DNA of 64,000 bases from NCBI RefSeq assembly GCF_000422725.1, contig NZ_KE383909.1, forward strand, positions 729,178 to 793,177, given 5' to 3'. The notes below the pieces were generated by a model. That model had not been told where the DNA came from. It searched no databases and saw only the letters and a list, made by a program, of their open reading frames with translations. Shown here in pieces: positions 8,988-17,127 of this stretch; the first letter of the stretch is position 1, and every line of letters starts with the position of its first letter. Source of the DNA: Flavobacterium subsaxonicum WB 4.1-42 = DSM 21790 (GTDB taxonomy: Bacteria; Bacteroidota; Bacteroidia; Flavobacteriales; Flavobacteriaceae). Made by a program: the position numbers and the translations under genes.

Positions 8988-10553
8988 ATGAAAAAAACAT
9001 TACTATCCTTACTCTGCGTCCCATTGCTGACAATGGCACAAGCAGGTAGTTTTGATACTTCATTTGCCCTGACGGGCAAAAAAACAATATATGTGCAGGA
9101 AGAGATGACCCGTTCCAACCGGATTGTTGCACTGCCAGATGGTTCTATCCTTACTGCCGGATACAGCTATTCCCAAGATTATGGAGGAGGAGCTTTCTCG
9201 GGTGTTTTTATTAACAAACACCTTGAAAATGGTGATGCCGATACTTCTTTTGGCAATAACGGTACCGTTTATTATAATAACTATGCAGCAGCCAATTCCC
9301 TTATCAGCGCCCTTAAGGTTCAGCCTGATGGAAAAATTGTACTAAGTGGCGGCATAAGCGGACAGGCCGAAGTAAGGCGCTTACATACCGACGGCTCTCC
9401 CGATACCACTTTCGGTACAAACGGCATTGTATCTATAGGTTTGAATTACGTAGGCTGTATGGCTCTGGCACCTGACGGTAAAATTGTTGTGATCGGGCAA
9501 TATTGGAACGGCGAAATTAATGTGTACGAATTGCACCGTTATAATGCCGATGGCTCTGCAGATACCACCTTTGGCAATAATGGCGTGGTACATGCTGATG
9601 TTACCTCCTACAAATTTGACCTTGCCCTTGATGTAGCAGTACAGCCCGATTATAAAATTGTTGTGGCAGGCAAGTCTTATCTTACCCTTGAAAATGCCGT
9701 AGTATGCCGCTTTAACCAAGATGGCAGCTTCGATACCGGCTTTGCCGACAATGGGGTTGCTGTTGTAGCGCTTTCGCCTGATGCAGGTAACGGCACTTTT
9801 GAAAGGTTGGCACTTCAGCCTGACGGGAAAATAATAGCGGCAGGATATGCCTTGGGCCTTTATGGTACAGGGGGCTATAACTCTACCAGCCCGGCGGTGG
9901 CAAGGCTAAATGCCAATGGCAGCATTGATACTGCTTTTGGCACAAACGGAAAAGTTATACTACCTACCATATTTAATGCTAACGACCAGTTTAATGCCCT
10001 GCACCTGCAAAGCGACGGCAAAATACTGGCAGGCGGCAGCGCGAGCTATCCGTACCCATATATGCGCAGCGAGTTTTATTTAACCCGCTTTACCGCTACA
10101 GGGGCGGTAGACACTAGTTTTGGCACAGAAGGCAAGCTGCTCTTTGACTTTACCGGCTCAAACGGCGATTATTTAAACTACCTTCAGGACATACATCAGA
10201 TGACCGATGGCCGGATTGTTACTACCGGTTTTACAGGCTACAGCAATACCGAAGGGATGCAAATGATTGTATGCCGTTTTACAAATGACGATACAATGGG
10301 CATTGAAGACACCAAGACCACGGATTTTGCCATATATCCTAATCCGGCAACAGGCGTTTTAAATATAGCATTACCCCAGGGCAGTTGCGATGCCCTGTTT
10401 TATAACATGCAGGGTCAGCTGGTATTGAGCCAGCCGCGCGATGCTTTTACGGGCAGCATTTCGTTGGAGGGGCTGGCCACAGGCAATTATATCCTGCGCT
10501 TATCAACAGATGCGGGCACGGTATTTAAAAATATAGTGAAGACAGACTATTAG
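8988..10553 (+). CDS. Secreted delta-60 repeat protein with T9SS type A sorting domain
   Basis: The 521-residue protein has an N-terminal signal peptide (MKKTLLSLLCVPLLTMAQA). At least seven delta-60 repeats follow, each with a core like LQPDGKIIAAG followed by RLNANGSIDTAFGTNG; these form a beta-propeller-like structure. The C-terminus (FAIYPNPATGVLNIAL to KNIVKTDY) is a T9SS type A sorting domain, so secretion through the Por system is expected. A strong hairpin terminator follows directly. The function is unknown; such proteins are common in gliding flavobacteria. Confidence 0.88.
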   Translation: MKKTLLSLLCVPLLTMAQAGSFDTSFALTGKKTIYVQEEMTRSNRIVALPDGSILTAGYSYSQDYGGGAFSGVFINKHLENGDADTSFGNNGTVYYNNYAAANSLISALKVQPDGKIVLSGGISGQAEVRRLHTDGSPDTTFGTNGIVSIGLNYVGCMALAPDGKIVVIGQYWNGEINVYELHRYNADGSADTTFGNNGVVHADVTSYKFDLALDVAVQPDYKIVVAGKSYLTLENAVVCRFNQDGSFDTGFADNGVAVVALSPDAGNGTFERLALQPDGKIIAAGYALGLYGTGGYNSTSPAVARLNANGSIDTAFGTNGKVILPTIFNANDQFNALHLQSDGKILAGGSASYPYPYMRSEFYLTRFTATGAVDTSFGTEGKLLFDFTGSNGDYLNYLQDIHQMTDGRIVTTGFTGYSNTEGMQMIVCRFTNDDTMGIEDTKTTDFAIYPNPATGVLNIALPQGSCDALFYNMQGQLVLSQPRDAFTGSISLEGLATGNYILRLSTDAGTVFKNIVKTDY

Positions 10554-10575
10554 ATTGTGCGACAGCAAAAAAAAT

Positions 10576-10615
10576 TATATAGTAGAACCAACCTTCGGGT
10601 TGGTTTTACTATATA
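10576..10615 (+). terminator. 18-bp hairpin terminator of the delta-60 gene
   Basis: Arms at 10576-10593 and 10598-10615 pair over 18 positions with one G-T wobble around a TTCG tetraloop. It begins 23 bases after the stop codon. The 450-base gap to the XRE gene holds this hairpin, a second one and the XRE promoter region. Confidence 0.8.
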
Positions 10616-10798
10616 ACATTCAAAGTTTATCAGGTTTAGCCGTAGCAAAATCATGGCGCTTTCGCATATCAAAACTTTACCAACCTATCATAAGTATTTT
10701 AAAGAACTTCAGGTTATGGGGTATATCCGTTACACGACCCATTATCATCCCGGATATAGAAGTGAAGTGGAATTACTATTTTTTTAAACCAAATTTCC

Positions 10799-10825
10799 AA
10801 TTGTCGCCTCACCGAGGCGACAATT
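10799..10825. terminator. 12-bp hairpin, possible terminator
   Basis: AATTGTCGCCTC and GAGGCGACAATT are exact inverse copies around ACC, followed by TTT. It resembles the palindromes at 13163-13233. Confidence 0.55.
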
Positions 10826-10894
10826 TTACCTTACTATAGATCAATACTGTAAATCAGTACCCCAGTGTTACATGTTTTAACTTGATTACTGTTC

Positions 10895-10943
10895 GTGATT
10901 GGAACAATCACTTGGAGTGGACGGCTTATCTTTATTACATTTG
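10895..10943 (+). promoter_or_regulatory. XRE gene promoter with adjoining operator
   Basis: GTGATTG-GAA-CAATCAC (10895-10911) is a perfect 7-bp inverted repeat. It abuts a TTG at 10912-10914, which is followed after 21 bases by TACATTTG (10936-10943). The arrangement fits autoregulation by the XRE protein encoded at 11006. Confidence 0.55.
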
Positions 10944-11005
10944 TGTGTTCATGATAGCGTTTGAAAAATAAATGGTCGCACAGGTAGTCTGTAAGTATTA
11001 GATAT

Positions 11006-11578
11006 ATGTCAAAATTAAAGAGAATAAGGGAGCAGCAGCATCTGACGCAGGAAGAACTTGCAGCAAATTCGGGAATTTCTGTCAGGACAATCCAGAGAAT
11101 CGAATCGGGGGTATTACCCAAAGGGCATACGCTTAAAGCACTCGCAAAAGCACTTAACCTTCAAAAAAATGAACTGCTTGCAGATTTTAAGGCCGAAACT
11201 ATGACGGTCGCTACAAATACTGTTAAGGCCGAAGATTCATCAAACGCTATCGATTTCCAAAAAATGAAGTTAATCAATCTGTCGTCGGTTATGTTTGTCA
11301 TACTACCACCATTAAATATTATAGTCCCATTAATACTATCTCGTTTATTCAAACAAGATAACATTATTTCAAAACAAATTATCTCGCTTCAGATTCTATG
11401 GACTATCCTTGCTCCAATAGTCTTTATCTTGGGGATATTATTAAAATTAGGCCGCTCCTTTACAATCGTGCTTATCGCTGCAATCTTACTATCCAACGTG
11501 TCTTTAATCCTATTAAATCTTGCAGAAATAGACCGGAATAAGAAATTACGCTTTAGACTGAAATTCAGCATTGTATAA
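11006..11578 (+). CDS. XRE-family helix-turn-helix protein with membrane domain
   Basis: The 190-residue protein has a Cro/CI-type HTH at residues 1-60 (QHLTQEELAANSGISVRTIQ). A short linker follows, then three or four hydrophobic segments from about residue 85 to 175 (SSVMFVILPPLNIIVPLIL and later). Membrane-anchored XRE proteins of this size occur in Bacteroidota as likely sensors of membrane state; that role is inferred. A palindrome overlapping its promoter suggests autoregulation. The next gene, a serine hydrolase, is on the same strand 86 bases on. Confidence 0.8.
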   Translation: MSKLKRIREQQHLTQEELAANSGISVRTIQRIESGVLPKGHTLKALAKALNLQKNELLADFKAETMTVATNTVKAEDSSNAIDFQKMKLINLSSVMFVILPPLNIIVPLILSRLFKQDNIISKQIISLQILWTILAPIVFILGILLKLGRSFTIVLIAAILLSNVSLILLNLAEIDRNKKLRFRLKFSIV

Positions 11579-11664
11579 CTGCTGACAGGTGATTGTCGTG
11601 TTATTGGCGGGTATTTTTTTTGTGCGCAAATGCTACAATCATAACCTTTGCCAAAAACTAAACT

Positions 11665-13143
11665 ATGGCAAAAGATATTCAACTTCTATTCTTCTTTTTA
11701 CTTCTTTCCACAAAGGTTTGTTACGCACAACTTAAAAGTTCAGATGTACTTTACAAGACTATTATAGAGAAAGACAGCCTGCTCTTTTCTGTAGGTTTCA
11801 ACAACTGTGACATTTCCCAATTTGAAAATTTAATGAGTGATAACCTGATTTTTTTTCATGATAAAGACGGAATTTCAAACAAACAGAAATTTTTAAGTGA
11901 TTTAAAAAATGGCCTGTGCAAGGATCCTTCGGTTCGACAGGTAAAAAGAATTCTGCAAAAGGAAAGTACTGAAATATATCCGCTGTATAAAGACGGAATT
12001 ATTTACGCTGCAGTTCAAAATGGTATCCACCTGTTTTACGATAAAACTGAAATCACACCCGGTGTTGCGAAATTTTCCCATGTCTGGCAACTCGAAGACG
12101 GAACATGGAAATTGACGACTTCTTTGAGTTATGATCATCAGCCTTACTCAAAACATAGCCAGCATCCCACTTTTGAAAATGATGCCCAGATTGAAAGCTG
12201 GCTGAAAGAAAACAATGTCAAAACGTTGGGCCTTGGAATTATAGAAGGCGGAGAACTAAAGCAGGTTAAAGTTTTTGGAGAAATTAAAGAAGGTGTGTCT
12301 GCTCCATACAATACTATATTTAATGTTGCTTCGCTGGCAAAACCAATTACATCAGTAGTTGCATTGCGATTAGTAAGCCTGGGGAAATGGAAACTTGATG
12401 AACCCATCTCTAACTATTGGGTAGATCCTGATATTAAAAATGACGCAAGGAGTAAAAAACTAACAACGAGAATAATTTTAAGTCATCAAACCGGTTTTCC
12501 AAACTGGCGATATCTAAATAAGGGCAATAAGCTGAACTTTGAATTTGACCCTGGAACTCAATATCAATATTCGGGTGAAGGTTTTGAATATTTACGAAAT
12601 GCGTTGGAAAGTAAATTTAAAAAGTCCATTGAGCAATTAGCCAGGGAGTTTATTTTCCACCCCTTAAAGATGGAGGACACGTCCTACTTATGGAATGATA
12701 ATTCTTATACATCAAGATTTGCTATTGGTTACGATAGCGCCGGGAAACCTTACGATACCGTTAAAAATAAAAAAGTCAATGCGGCAGATGACTTGCACAC
12801 GACAATTGCGGACTATGGGAATTTTTTGGTTAGTATTTTAAAAGGTGGGAATCTGAGTGAAAACGTATACCATGAAATGATAAAGCAACAGGTAAAAACC
12901 AAAGAAAATAAATACTTTGGGTTGGGATTCGAATTATACGATTTAGGGAATAACGAATATGCAATTTCTCACGGAGGCTCAGATAATGGAACGCAGTGCC
13001 TAACGTTCCTGTTACCAAAGACCAAACAAGGGATATTAATCTTTACTAATTCCGATGTAGGTTATAAGCTCTACAATGAATTACTCGTGTACTACCTAGG
13101 AGAAAACGGAAAGAAATTGATTGATATAGAAAATAGGAATTAA
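11665..13143 (+). CDS. Periplasmic NTF2-like/serine beta-lactamase-fold hydrolase
   Basis: A signal peptide (residues 1-22) is followed by an NTF2/DUF4440-like domain (about 30-155, ending HVWQLEDGTWKLTTSLSYDH). A class C beta-lactamase-like domain follows (about 170-485). The SxxK motif is in NVASLAKPITSVV, the Tyr motif is YSGEGF in place of the usual YSN, and HGGS replaces KTG. Such proteins are usually esterases or DD-peptidases; activity on beta-lactams cannot be claimed. Two strong palindromic hairpins lie just after the stop. Confidence 0.85.
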   Translation: MAKDIQLLFFFLLLSTKVCYAQLKSSDVLYKTIIEKDSLLFSVGFNNCDISQFENLMSDNLIFFHDKDGISNKQKFLSDLKNGLCKDPSVRQVKRILQKESTEIYPLYKDGIIYAAVQNGIHLFYDKTEITPGVAKFSHVWQLEDGTWKLTTSLSYDHQPYSKHSQHPTFENDAQIESWLKENNVKTLGLGIIEGGELKQVKVFGEIKEGVSAPYNTIFNVASLAKPITSVVALRLVSLGKWKLDEPISNYWVDPDIKNDARSKKLTTRIILSHQTGFPNWRYLNKGNKLNFEFDPGTQYQYSGEGFEYLRNALESKFKKSIEQLAREFIFHPLKMEDTSYLWNDNSYTSRFAIGYDSAGKPYDTVKNKKVNAADDLHTTIADYGNFLVSILKGGNLSENVYHEMIKQQVKTKENKYFGLGFELYDLGNNEYAISHGGSDNGTQCLTFLLPKTKQGILIFTNSDVGYKLYNELLVYYLGENGKKLIDIENRN

Positions 13144-13162
13144 TCTTATAAACTAATAATCA

Positions 13163-13191
13163 TAATTGTGCCATCACTGATGGCACAATTA
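13163..13191. terminator. Near-perfect palindrome, 14-bp arms
   Basis: TAATTGTGCCATCA and its exact inverse are separated by a single C. It lies 20 bases after the serine hydrolase stop and between that gene and convergent higA, so a two-way terminator is likely. Confidence 0.6.
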
Positions 13192-13194
13192 GAA

Positions 13195-13233
13195 AATTAC
13201 AATTGTTGCCTCACTGAGGCAACAATTGTAATT
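13195..13233. terminator. Near-perfect palindrome, 19-bp arms
   Basis: The arms at 13195-13213 and 13215-13233 are exact inverse copies around one C (centre CTCACTGAG). It is directly next to the previous palindrome and shares the TCA-C-TGA centre. Confidence 0.6.
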
Positions 13234-13287
13234 AAATCATATTCAATTATTTACAAGTAATCATTATTCTACAATATACCTTTATAA

Positions 13288-13647
13288 TTAATAAAGCTGA
13301 ATCAATATATCCGCAGATATATTTAATCTCTCCTTTAAGGCACGTATCATCGTAAGGCTAAGTTTTCTTTTGCCGGATAGGATTTCAGATTTACGTGATC
13401 GAGCACCTAAAATTTCTGAAAGTTCAGCATCGGTTAAATTCATTTGCTCCATCCTGTACTTTATCGCTTCTACCGGTGTAGGCTCAGGAATGGGATAATG
13501 TTCGTCCTCATATTTCTTAACCAGCATCGAAAGGATTTCCAGTTCGTCGGATTCTTCGGTGTCTGGCTGCAAGTCGAGTTGCATTAGTTTGTAGATACGG
13601 GCAAGGGTATCTTCGTGTTGCGAATCATTTTTTATCAGTCTTAACAT
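13288..13647 (-). CDS. higA: HigA-type antitoxin
   Basis: The 119-residue protein has an acidic N-terminal half and a C-terminal Cro/CI helix-turn-helix (about 70-115: MNLTDAELSEILGARSRKSE then LSGKRKLS). It overlaps the 3' end of the toxin gene by 23 bases, and the toxin-first order is characteristic of higBA. It should neutralise HigB and repress the shared promoter. Confidence 0.9.
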   Translation of the reverse strand: MLRLIKNDSQHEDTLARIYKLMQLDLQPDTEESDELEILSMLVKKYEDEHYPIPEPTPVEAIKYRMEQMNLTDAELSEILGARSRKSEILSGKRKLSLTMIRALKERLNISADILIQLY

Positions 13648-13942
13648 AGCTAATCTCTTTTGCGTTAAACTTATCGTACTCCTTGTGTGTCCCTAGCCAG
13701 ACTATAAATACTATTTTTAAGCGGTATTCAATATCTACAATTAGGCGATAGGTATTACCATGTATATTAAATACGACCCTTCTGCTAGTTAATATCGACG
13801 CATTCCCAAACTGAACTTTTAAGTCGTTCGGGCTATTCCACTCAGCAGCGGTCACATCTTTATACCAGTATTGCAGCGGCCTCTCCGAATCCGGAAATTG
13901 CTCCCAGTATTCCCTTATTGTTTTTACAGCGATTATCCTCAT
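13625..13942 (-). CDS. higB: HigB-type mRNA interferase toxin
   Basis: The 105-residue RelE-fold toxin has the HigB pattern: RIIAVKTIREYWEQFPD at the start, NTYRLIVDIEYR in the middle and VWLGTHKEYDKF near the end. It is expected to cleave mRNA on the ribosome. The pair lies between the hydrolase gene and the intact integrase, so it may stabilise the element. Confidence 0.9.
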   Translation of the reverse strand: MRIIAVKTIREYWEQFPDSERPLQYWYKDVTAAEWNSPNDLKVQFGNASILTSRRVVFNIHGNTYRLIVDIEYRLKIVFIVWLGTHKEYDKFNAKEISYVKTDKK

Positions 13943-13962
13943 TGCAAATATATTAAATCGTT

Positions 13963-13973
13963 ACCAATTTGGT
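13963..13973. promoter_or_regulatory. Short palindrome upstream of higB
   Basis: ACCAA-T-TTGGT lies 20 bases before the higB start, where a HigA operator would be expected. Confidence 0.4.
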
Positions 13974-14019
13974 TACATTGTTGTTTGTTTTTATTTTAAA
14001 GATTTCATGTGGAAATTGC

Positions 14020-14034
14020 GTCATCAGTGATGAC
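14020..14034. terminator. 7-bp palindrome after the integrase gene
   Basis: GTCATCA-G-TGATGAC lies 12 bases past the integrase stop (minus strand), with its centre TCA-G-TGA like the hairpins at 13163-13233. A terminator is possible. Confidence 0.4.
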
Positions 14035-14045
14035 ACCCATAAACT

Positions 14046-15398
14046 TTATTTACAAATACGCAGAACGCTTATAATTTCCGGCTTATCCTCATTTACCATT
14101 TTCAATTGTTTCCTCAGAGAAACAATCTCTTCCTGCATCCTTAAAACATCCGGTGGCAGCGGGGCATCCGGCAATTCAGCTTTTTGATGCAATCTCTGCT
14201 GCAACTGCTTCATTTCCCTTCCAACAGATTGCTGTTCAGTTATAGCATACTCTTCAGTTTGTTTTACCGATTGATGCCCCAGCAATTCTTTTACTACATG
14301 GATCGGCACATCATTATTAAGCGTTACAGTGCTTCCGAAGGTGCGCCTGGCCTTGTGGGTGTTCAGGATGCTTTCTATGCCGCAGAGGTCAGCTATTTCT
14401 TTCAGATAGGCATTCATCTTTTGGTTAGAGGTTACCGGCAGCACAGAATTTCTCTGTAAGCATAGCGGGTGGTCTTTGTAGCATTCCATGACGGCTTTCG
14501 CTTTCGGCAAAAGTGGTACATTGATATTACTACCGGTTTTTTGCCTTTCGGTAATAATCCACATCTCTCCATCTATGCCTGACTTTATATCCGATTTCTT
14601 AAGGTTAAAGGCATCGATGTAGGCTAACCCTGTATAGCACTGGAAAACAAAAATATCCCGTACCGTGGCAAGGCGTGGGGTAGAAAAAGTATGGTTTTCC
14701 AATAGTGCAAGTTCATAGGAACTAAGCGGCTTTTTATGAATTTTGATTTTCTTCGCCTTAAACCGCTTGAAGGGATCAGTTGCTATAATCTCCTTGTCAA
14801 TGGCGAGTAATACAATCTTCTTGAAATTGGTAATGTACTTCACCGCTGTATTGTGGCTGATGTTTTTAACCGTTTTCAGGTAAAATTCATAATCCTTTAC
14901 AAACTCAAAGTTAAGTTCACGGAAATCCATGTCTTCCACATTATACTTGTATCGCAGGTATTCCTTAAGGTGCTTTTTGGCAATTTCAAAGCGTACATGC
15001 GTACCTATTGCGTACTCGCCCTTTTCAACTAAAGCCAATAATTCATCATTGTGCTTTTGGAACTCCTGAACGATCGTTGCCTTTGAAGTGTTCTTGCCCA
15101 ATACAAAATCTATTAGCCTTTGAGTGGTGATAGGCTGTCCGGCGAGCATGAGTTCACTTTTGTACTGCTGGATTTTCATGTGCATGGCATCCAGAAAAAA
15201 GTTTAAAATTTTAGCATCCTCTTTCCCGCCCGTAGCCCGCTCGGTTTTTTGATCCCACCGGGCAATTTCCCATTTCCGTTTGGTGGATGTTTCCTTTGGG
15301 ATTCCATCAACTGTGATTCTAAGGTAAATATACCTTTCTTTTGTGCCTTTTGTGGAACTCTTCAAAAAGAAGGTTATTCCGAAACTGTTCTCTAACAT
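14046..15398 (-). CDS. Tyrosine site-specific integrase of mobile-element type
   Basis: The 450-residue protein has an arm-type DNA-binding domain (about 1-95), a SAM-like core-binding domain (about 105-215) and a catalytic domain (about 220-410). HKARRTFGS and LGHQSVKQTEEYAI give the H-x-x-R and the nucleophilic Tyr. At the first catalytic Arg position the sequence reads CYTGLAYID, with Ala instead of Arg, as in some Bacteroidota integrases; IntDOT also lacks this Arg. A coiled tail follows. It is divergent from the module array that begins with a conserved repeat at 15674. It is the only complete tyrosine recombinase in the window. Confidence 0.9.
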   Translation of the reverse strand: MLENSFGITFFLKSSTKGTKERYIYLRITVDGIPKETSTKRKWEIARWDQKTERATGGKEDAKILNFFLDAMHMKIQQYKSELMLAGQPITTQRLIDFVLGKNTSKATIVQEFQKHNDELLALVEKGEYAIGTHVRFEIAKKHLKEYLRYKYNVEDMDFRELNFEFVKDYEFYLKTVKNISHNTAVKYITNFKKIVLLAIDKEIIATDPFKRFKAKKIKIHKKPLSSYELALLENHTFSTPRLATVRDIFVFQCYTGLAYIDAFNLKKSDIKSGIDGEMWIITERQKTGSNINVPLLPKAKAVMECYKDHPLCLQRNSVLPVTSNQKMNAYLKEIADLCGIESILNTHKARRTFGSTVTLNNDVPIHVVKELLGHQSVKQTEEYAITEQQSVGREMKQLQQRLHQKAELPDAPLPPDVLRMQEEIVSLRKQLKMVNEDKPEIISVLRICK

Positions 15399-15597
15399 AA
15401 ATTCAACGTTTTAAAAAATTAATAAAGGTCGAATTATAGTGCTTTCAAATCAAGTCGTTAAGCAGCTTTACATGGTGAAAAACAAAAAACTAAAACAATA
15501 TTCGGGGCAAATTTTTTTGCAATTTGAAATTGCCACAGATTTGCCACAAAAACTTTGTGTATTTTTGAAAATTTTGATGGTGCAGGGGTAAAAATAA

Positions 15598-15717
15598 AAA
15601 ACCTGCAAAGCCGTAACTTGCAGGTTTTCATTGTTTTAATGTACTTTATAATGATATAAAGCTGAATTGTGGTGGGCTGTCAGGGATCACAGTCGAACAC
15701 CTTGTGCCTATTTTGAC
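15598..15717. repeat. Array repeat, copy A (hairpin plus ~45-bp core)
   Basis: A hairpin (AAAACCTGCAA 15598-15608, TTGCAGGTTTT 15618-15628) is followed by the core at 15674-15717, which begins GGGCTGTCAGGGATCACAG and ends TATTTTGAC. The same core occurs at 16254, 21397, 27534 and 29928. Read on the minus strand it resembles a tRNA 3' end (ACAGCCC-A-CCA) followed by a terminator, but no intact tRNA is present. The 1,030 bases between the integrase and the Crp gene hold copies A and B, a short variant and an IS21-end-like repeat, and no gene. Confidence 0.75.
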
Positions 15718-15878
15718 TCTATTTAAAGAGTTTTAAAAAATTTAATAAACTGACTATTAGTGTATTAATTTAAATTAATTAAAAATAATATTTTACTTTG
15801 CAATACTGAATTTATTATTTTATTGTAACATTTATCAATTGTTAGCATCAAAATCAGGAGTGAAAACACCTATTTTTA

Positions 15879-15906
15879 ATGTATGAGGGTTTATCGAACA
15901 CAAATT
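15879..15906. repeat. Short degenerate variant of the array repeat
   Basis: AATGTATGAGGGTTTATCG followed by AACACAA matches the short form at 30132-30160 and looks like the core repeat with its inner hairpin half missing. Confidence 0.4.
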
Positions 15907-15968
15907 GTTTAGCATGTTTAGTTTCAAGCTTAACTGTAAAATATTACTATCAAAAATTTAAGAGGTAA

Positions 15969-16081
15969 TTGGATAAATTAATTACGCTGATCCCTCTCCA
16001 CCAATTTTGATGACGATACTAATTATTTGTAAACCAATAGAAATAGTGGTCAATTTCGAGTCGGCGAAAAGGGTCAATTGC
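15969..16081 (+). mobile_element. IS21-end-like element, left copy of a 113-bp inverted pair
   Basis: These 113 bases match the reverse complement of 30439-30551 without gaps, with 92 of 113 identical by eye. They contain AATAGTGGTCAATT and CGGCGAAA, wording typical of the multiple terminal repeats of Bacteroidota IS21-family elements. No transposase remains. The two copies bracket 14.4 kb. Confidence 0.65.
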
Positions 16082-16183
16082 TTTCAGTGTATGCAGTTAA
16101 CTTATAAAATACATTTTTAAAGTATTAATTCAAATGGTAGGTATCAAAATTTATTAGTAGTACTACAAAACTGATGAGATCCA

Positions 16184-16298
16184 GTTAAAGTTCGATTATC
16201 CCTCAAACTATAAAAATAAAACCCCAGTAAATACTGAGGTTTTAATGATGTGTGGGCTGTCAGGGACAGCAATTGAACACTTAATTCCTATTTTTGAC
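16184..16298. repeat. Array repeat, copy B (full-length unit)
   Basis: The unit has a left arm TTCGATTATCCCTCA (16191-16205), a central terminator hairpin (ACCCCAGTAAATACTGAGGT) and the core at 16254-16298. Here the core hairpin reads GCTGT-CAGGG-ACAGC: the sequence differs from the other copies but the inner stem is kept. Confidence 0.75.
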
Positions 16299-16384
16299 AT
16301 TTTTTGAGAATACAAAGCACGTTTTGTAAAGGTGCCAAAAGTGTTGATAGTGAACCCACTAACACCGTTTTTTACACAAAAGCA

Positions 16385-16411
16385 TTGTCAATAAAAAAAT
16401 TTATACTTTTG
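16385..16411 (+). promoter_or_regulatory. Promoter of the Crp/Fnr gene
   Basis: TTG at 16385-16387 and TACTTTTG at 16404-16411 fit the flavobacterial consensus. The ATG follows 18 bases later. Confidence 0.5.
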
Positions 16412-16429
16412 AACTATATATTATTAAGA

Positions 16430-17020
16430 ATGACTGCAAAAGAACAGCTAGCCCGCTATATCGAAAAAATACTTCCTTTAGACCATGATGAAATTAATGC
16501 TTTTACCGATGCTTTTAAAGAAGCAAAAATTAAAAAACGTCAATTTATCGTTCAGCCGGACTTTACCGCAAAATACAGGAATTTCATTATAGAGGGTGCT
16601 TTCCGTTCGTATGTAATTGGTGATAGCGGTACAGACCATACCATCTCGTTCGGTATTAAAGATTGGTGGATTACAGATTACAACAGCTACATATATCAGC
16701 AGCCGGCAACTATGTTTGTGATGGCTTTAGAAGATGCTGTTGTTCTACAGATAGAATTTGATAAAGAAACTGCCTTAAAGAAAGCTAATCATAAATTTGA
16801 AACTATTTTCAGGATTATGGCTGAAAAGGGCCTAGCCTTTCAACAGCGGAGGATGGTTGCCAACCTCACGCTTTCTGCCGAAGAGCGTTACGATCAGTTT
16901 ATTTCAAAATATCCTGATATCGTTCAGCACATGCCTCAATATGCTTTGGCCTCTTATTTAGGGATGACAACCGAATTTTTATCTAAAATCCGCAATAATA
17001 AAGTCAGGAAAAAGAGTTGA
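16430..17020 (+). CDS. Crp/Fnr-family transcriptional regulator
   Basis: I start at ATG 16430 (MTAKEQLARYIEKIL), because the longer frame from 16304 would run through the promoter box. The 196-residue protein has a cyclic-nucleotide-binding-like beta-roll (about 10-130) and a short C-terminal winged helix (ALASYLGMTTEFLSKIRNN). No Fe-S cysteines are visible, so a small-molecule or redox signal is more likely than an Fnr cluster. It is the first gene of a same-strand run of five that carries antioxidant-type enzymes, and it probably regulates them. Confidence 0.85.
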   Translation: MTAKEQLARYIEKILPLDHDEINAFTDAFKEAKIKKRQFIVQPDFTAKYRNFIIEGAFRSYVIGDSGTDHTISFGIKDWWITDYNSYIYQQPATMFVMALEDAVVLQIEFDKETALKKANHKFETIFRIMAEKGLAFQQRRMVANLTLSAEERYDQFISKYPDIVQHMPQYALASYLGMTTEFLSKIRNNKVRKKS

Positions 17021-17127
17021 ACCAGTTCAACCTTTTTTCCTAATCTACTTCATCAAGAAAACAGTGGTGTTCATCGCAACTTTGTATTGTCAATAACGAC
17101 AAAATAATAATTTAAATACAAAAAAAT

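Noticed and set aside
10555..10839. 94-codon open frame after the delta-60 gene
   Set aside because: It begins with the terminator hairpin, has no recognisable sequence and runs through a second hairpin.
15674..15717. Array repeat core as a true tRNA gene
   Set aside because: Only a 3'-end-like part is visible; no D-arm, anticodon arm or proper T-loop follows in any copy.
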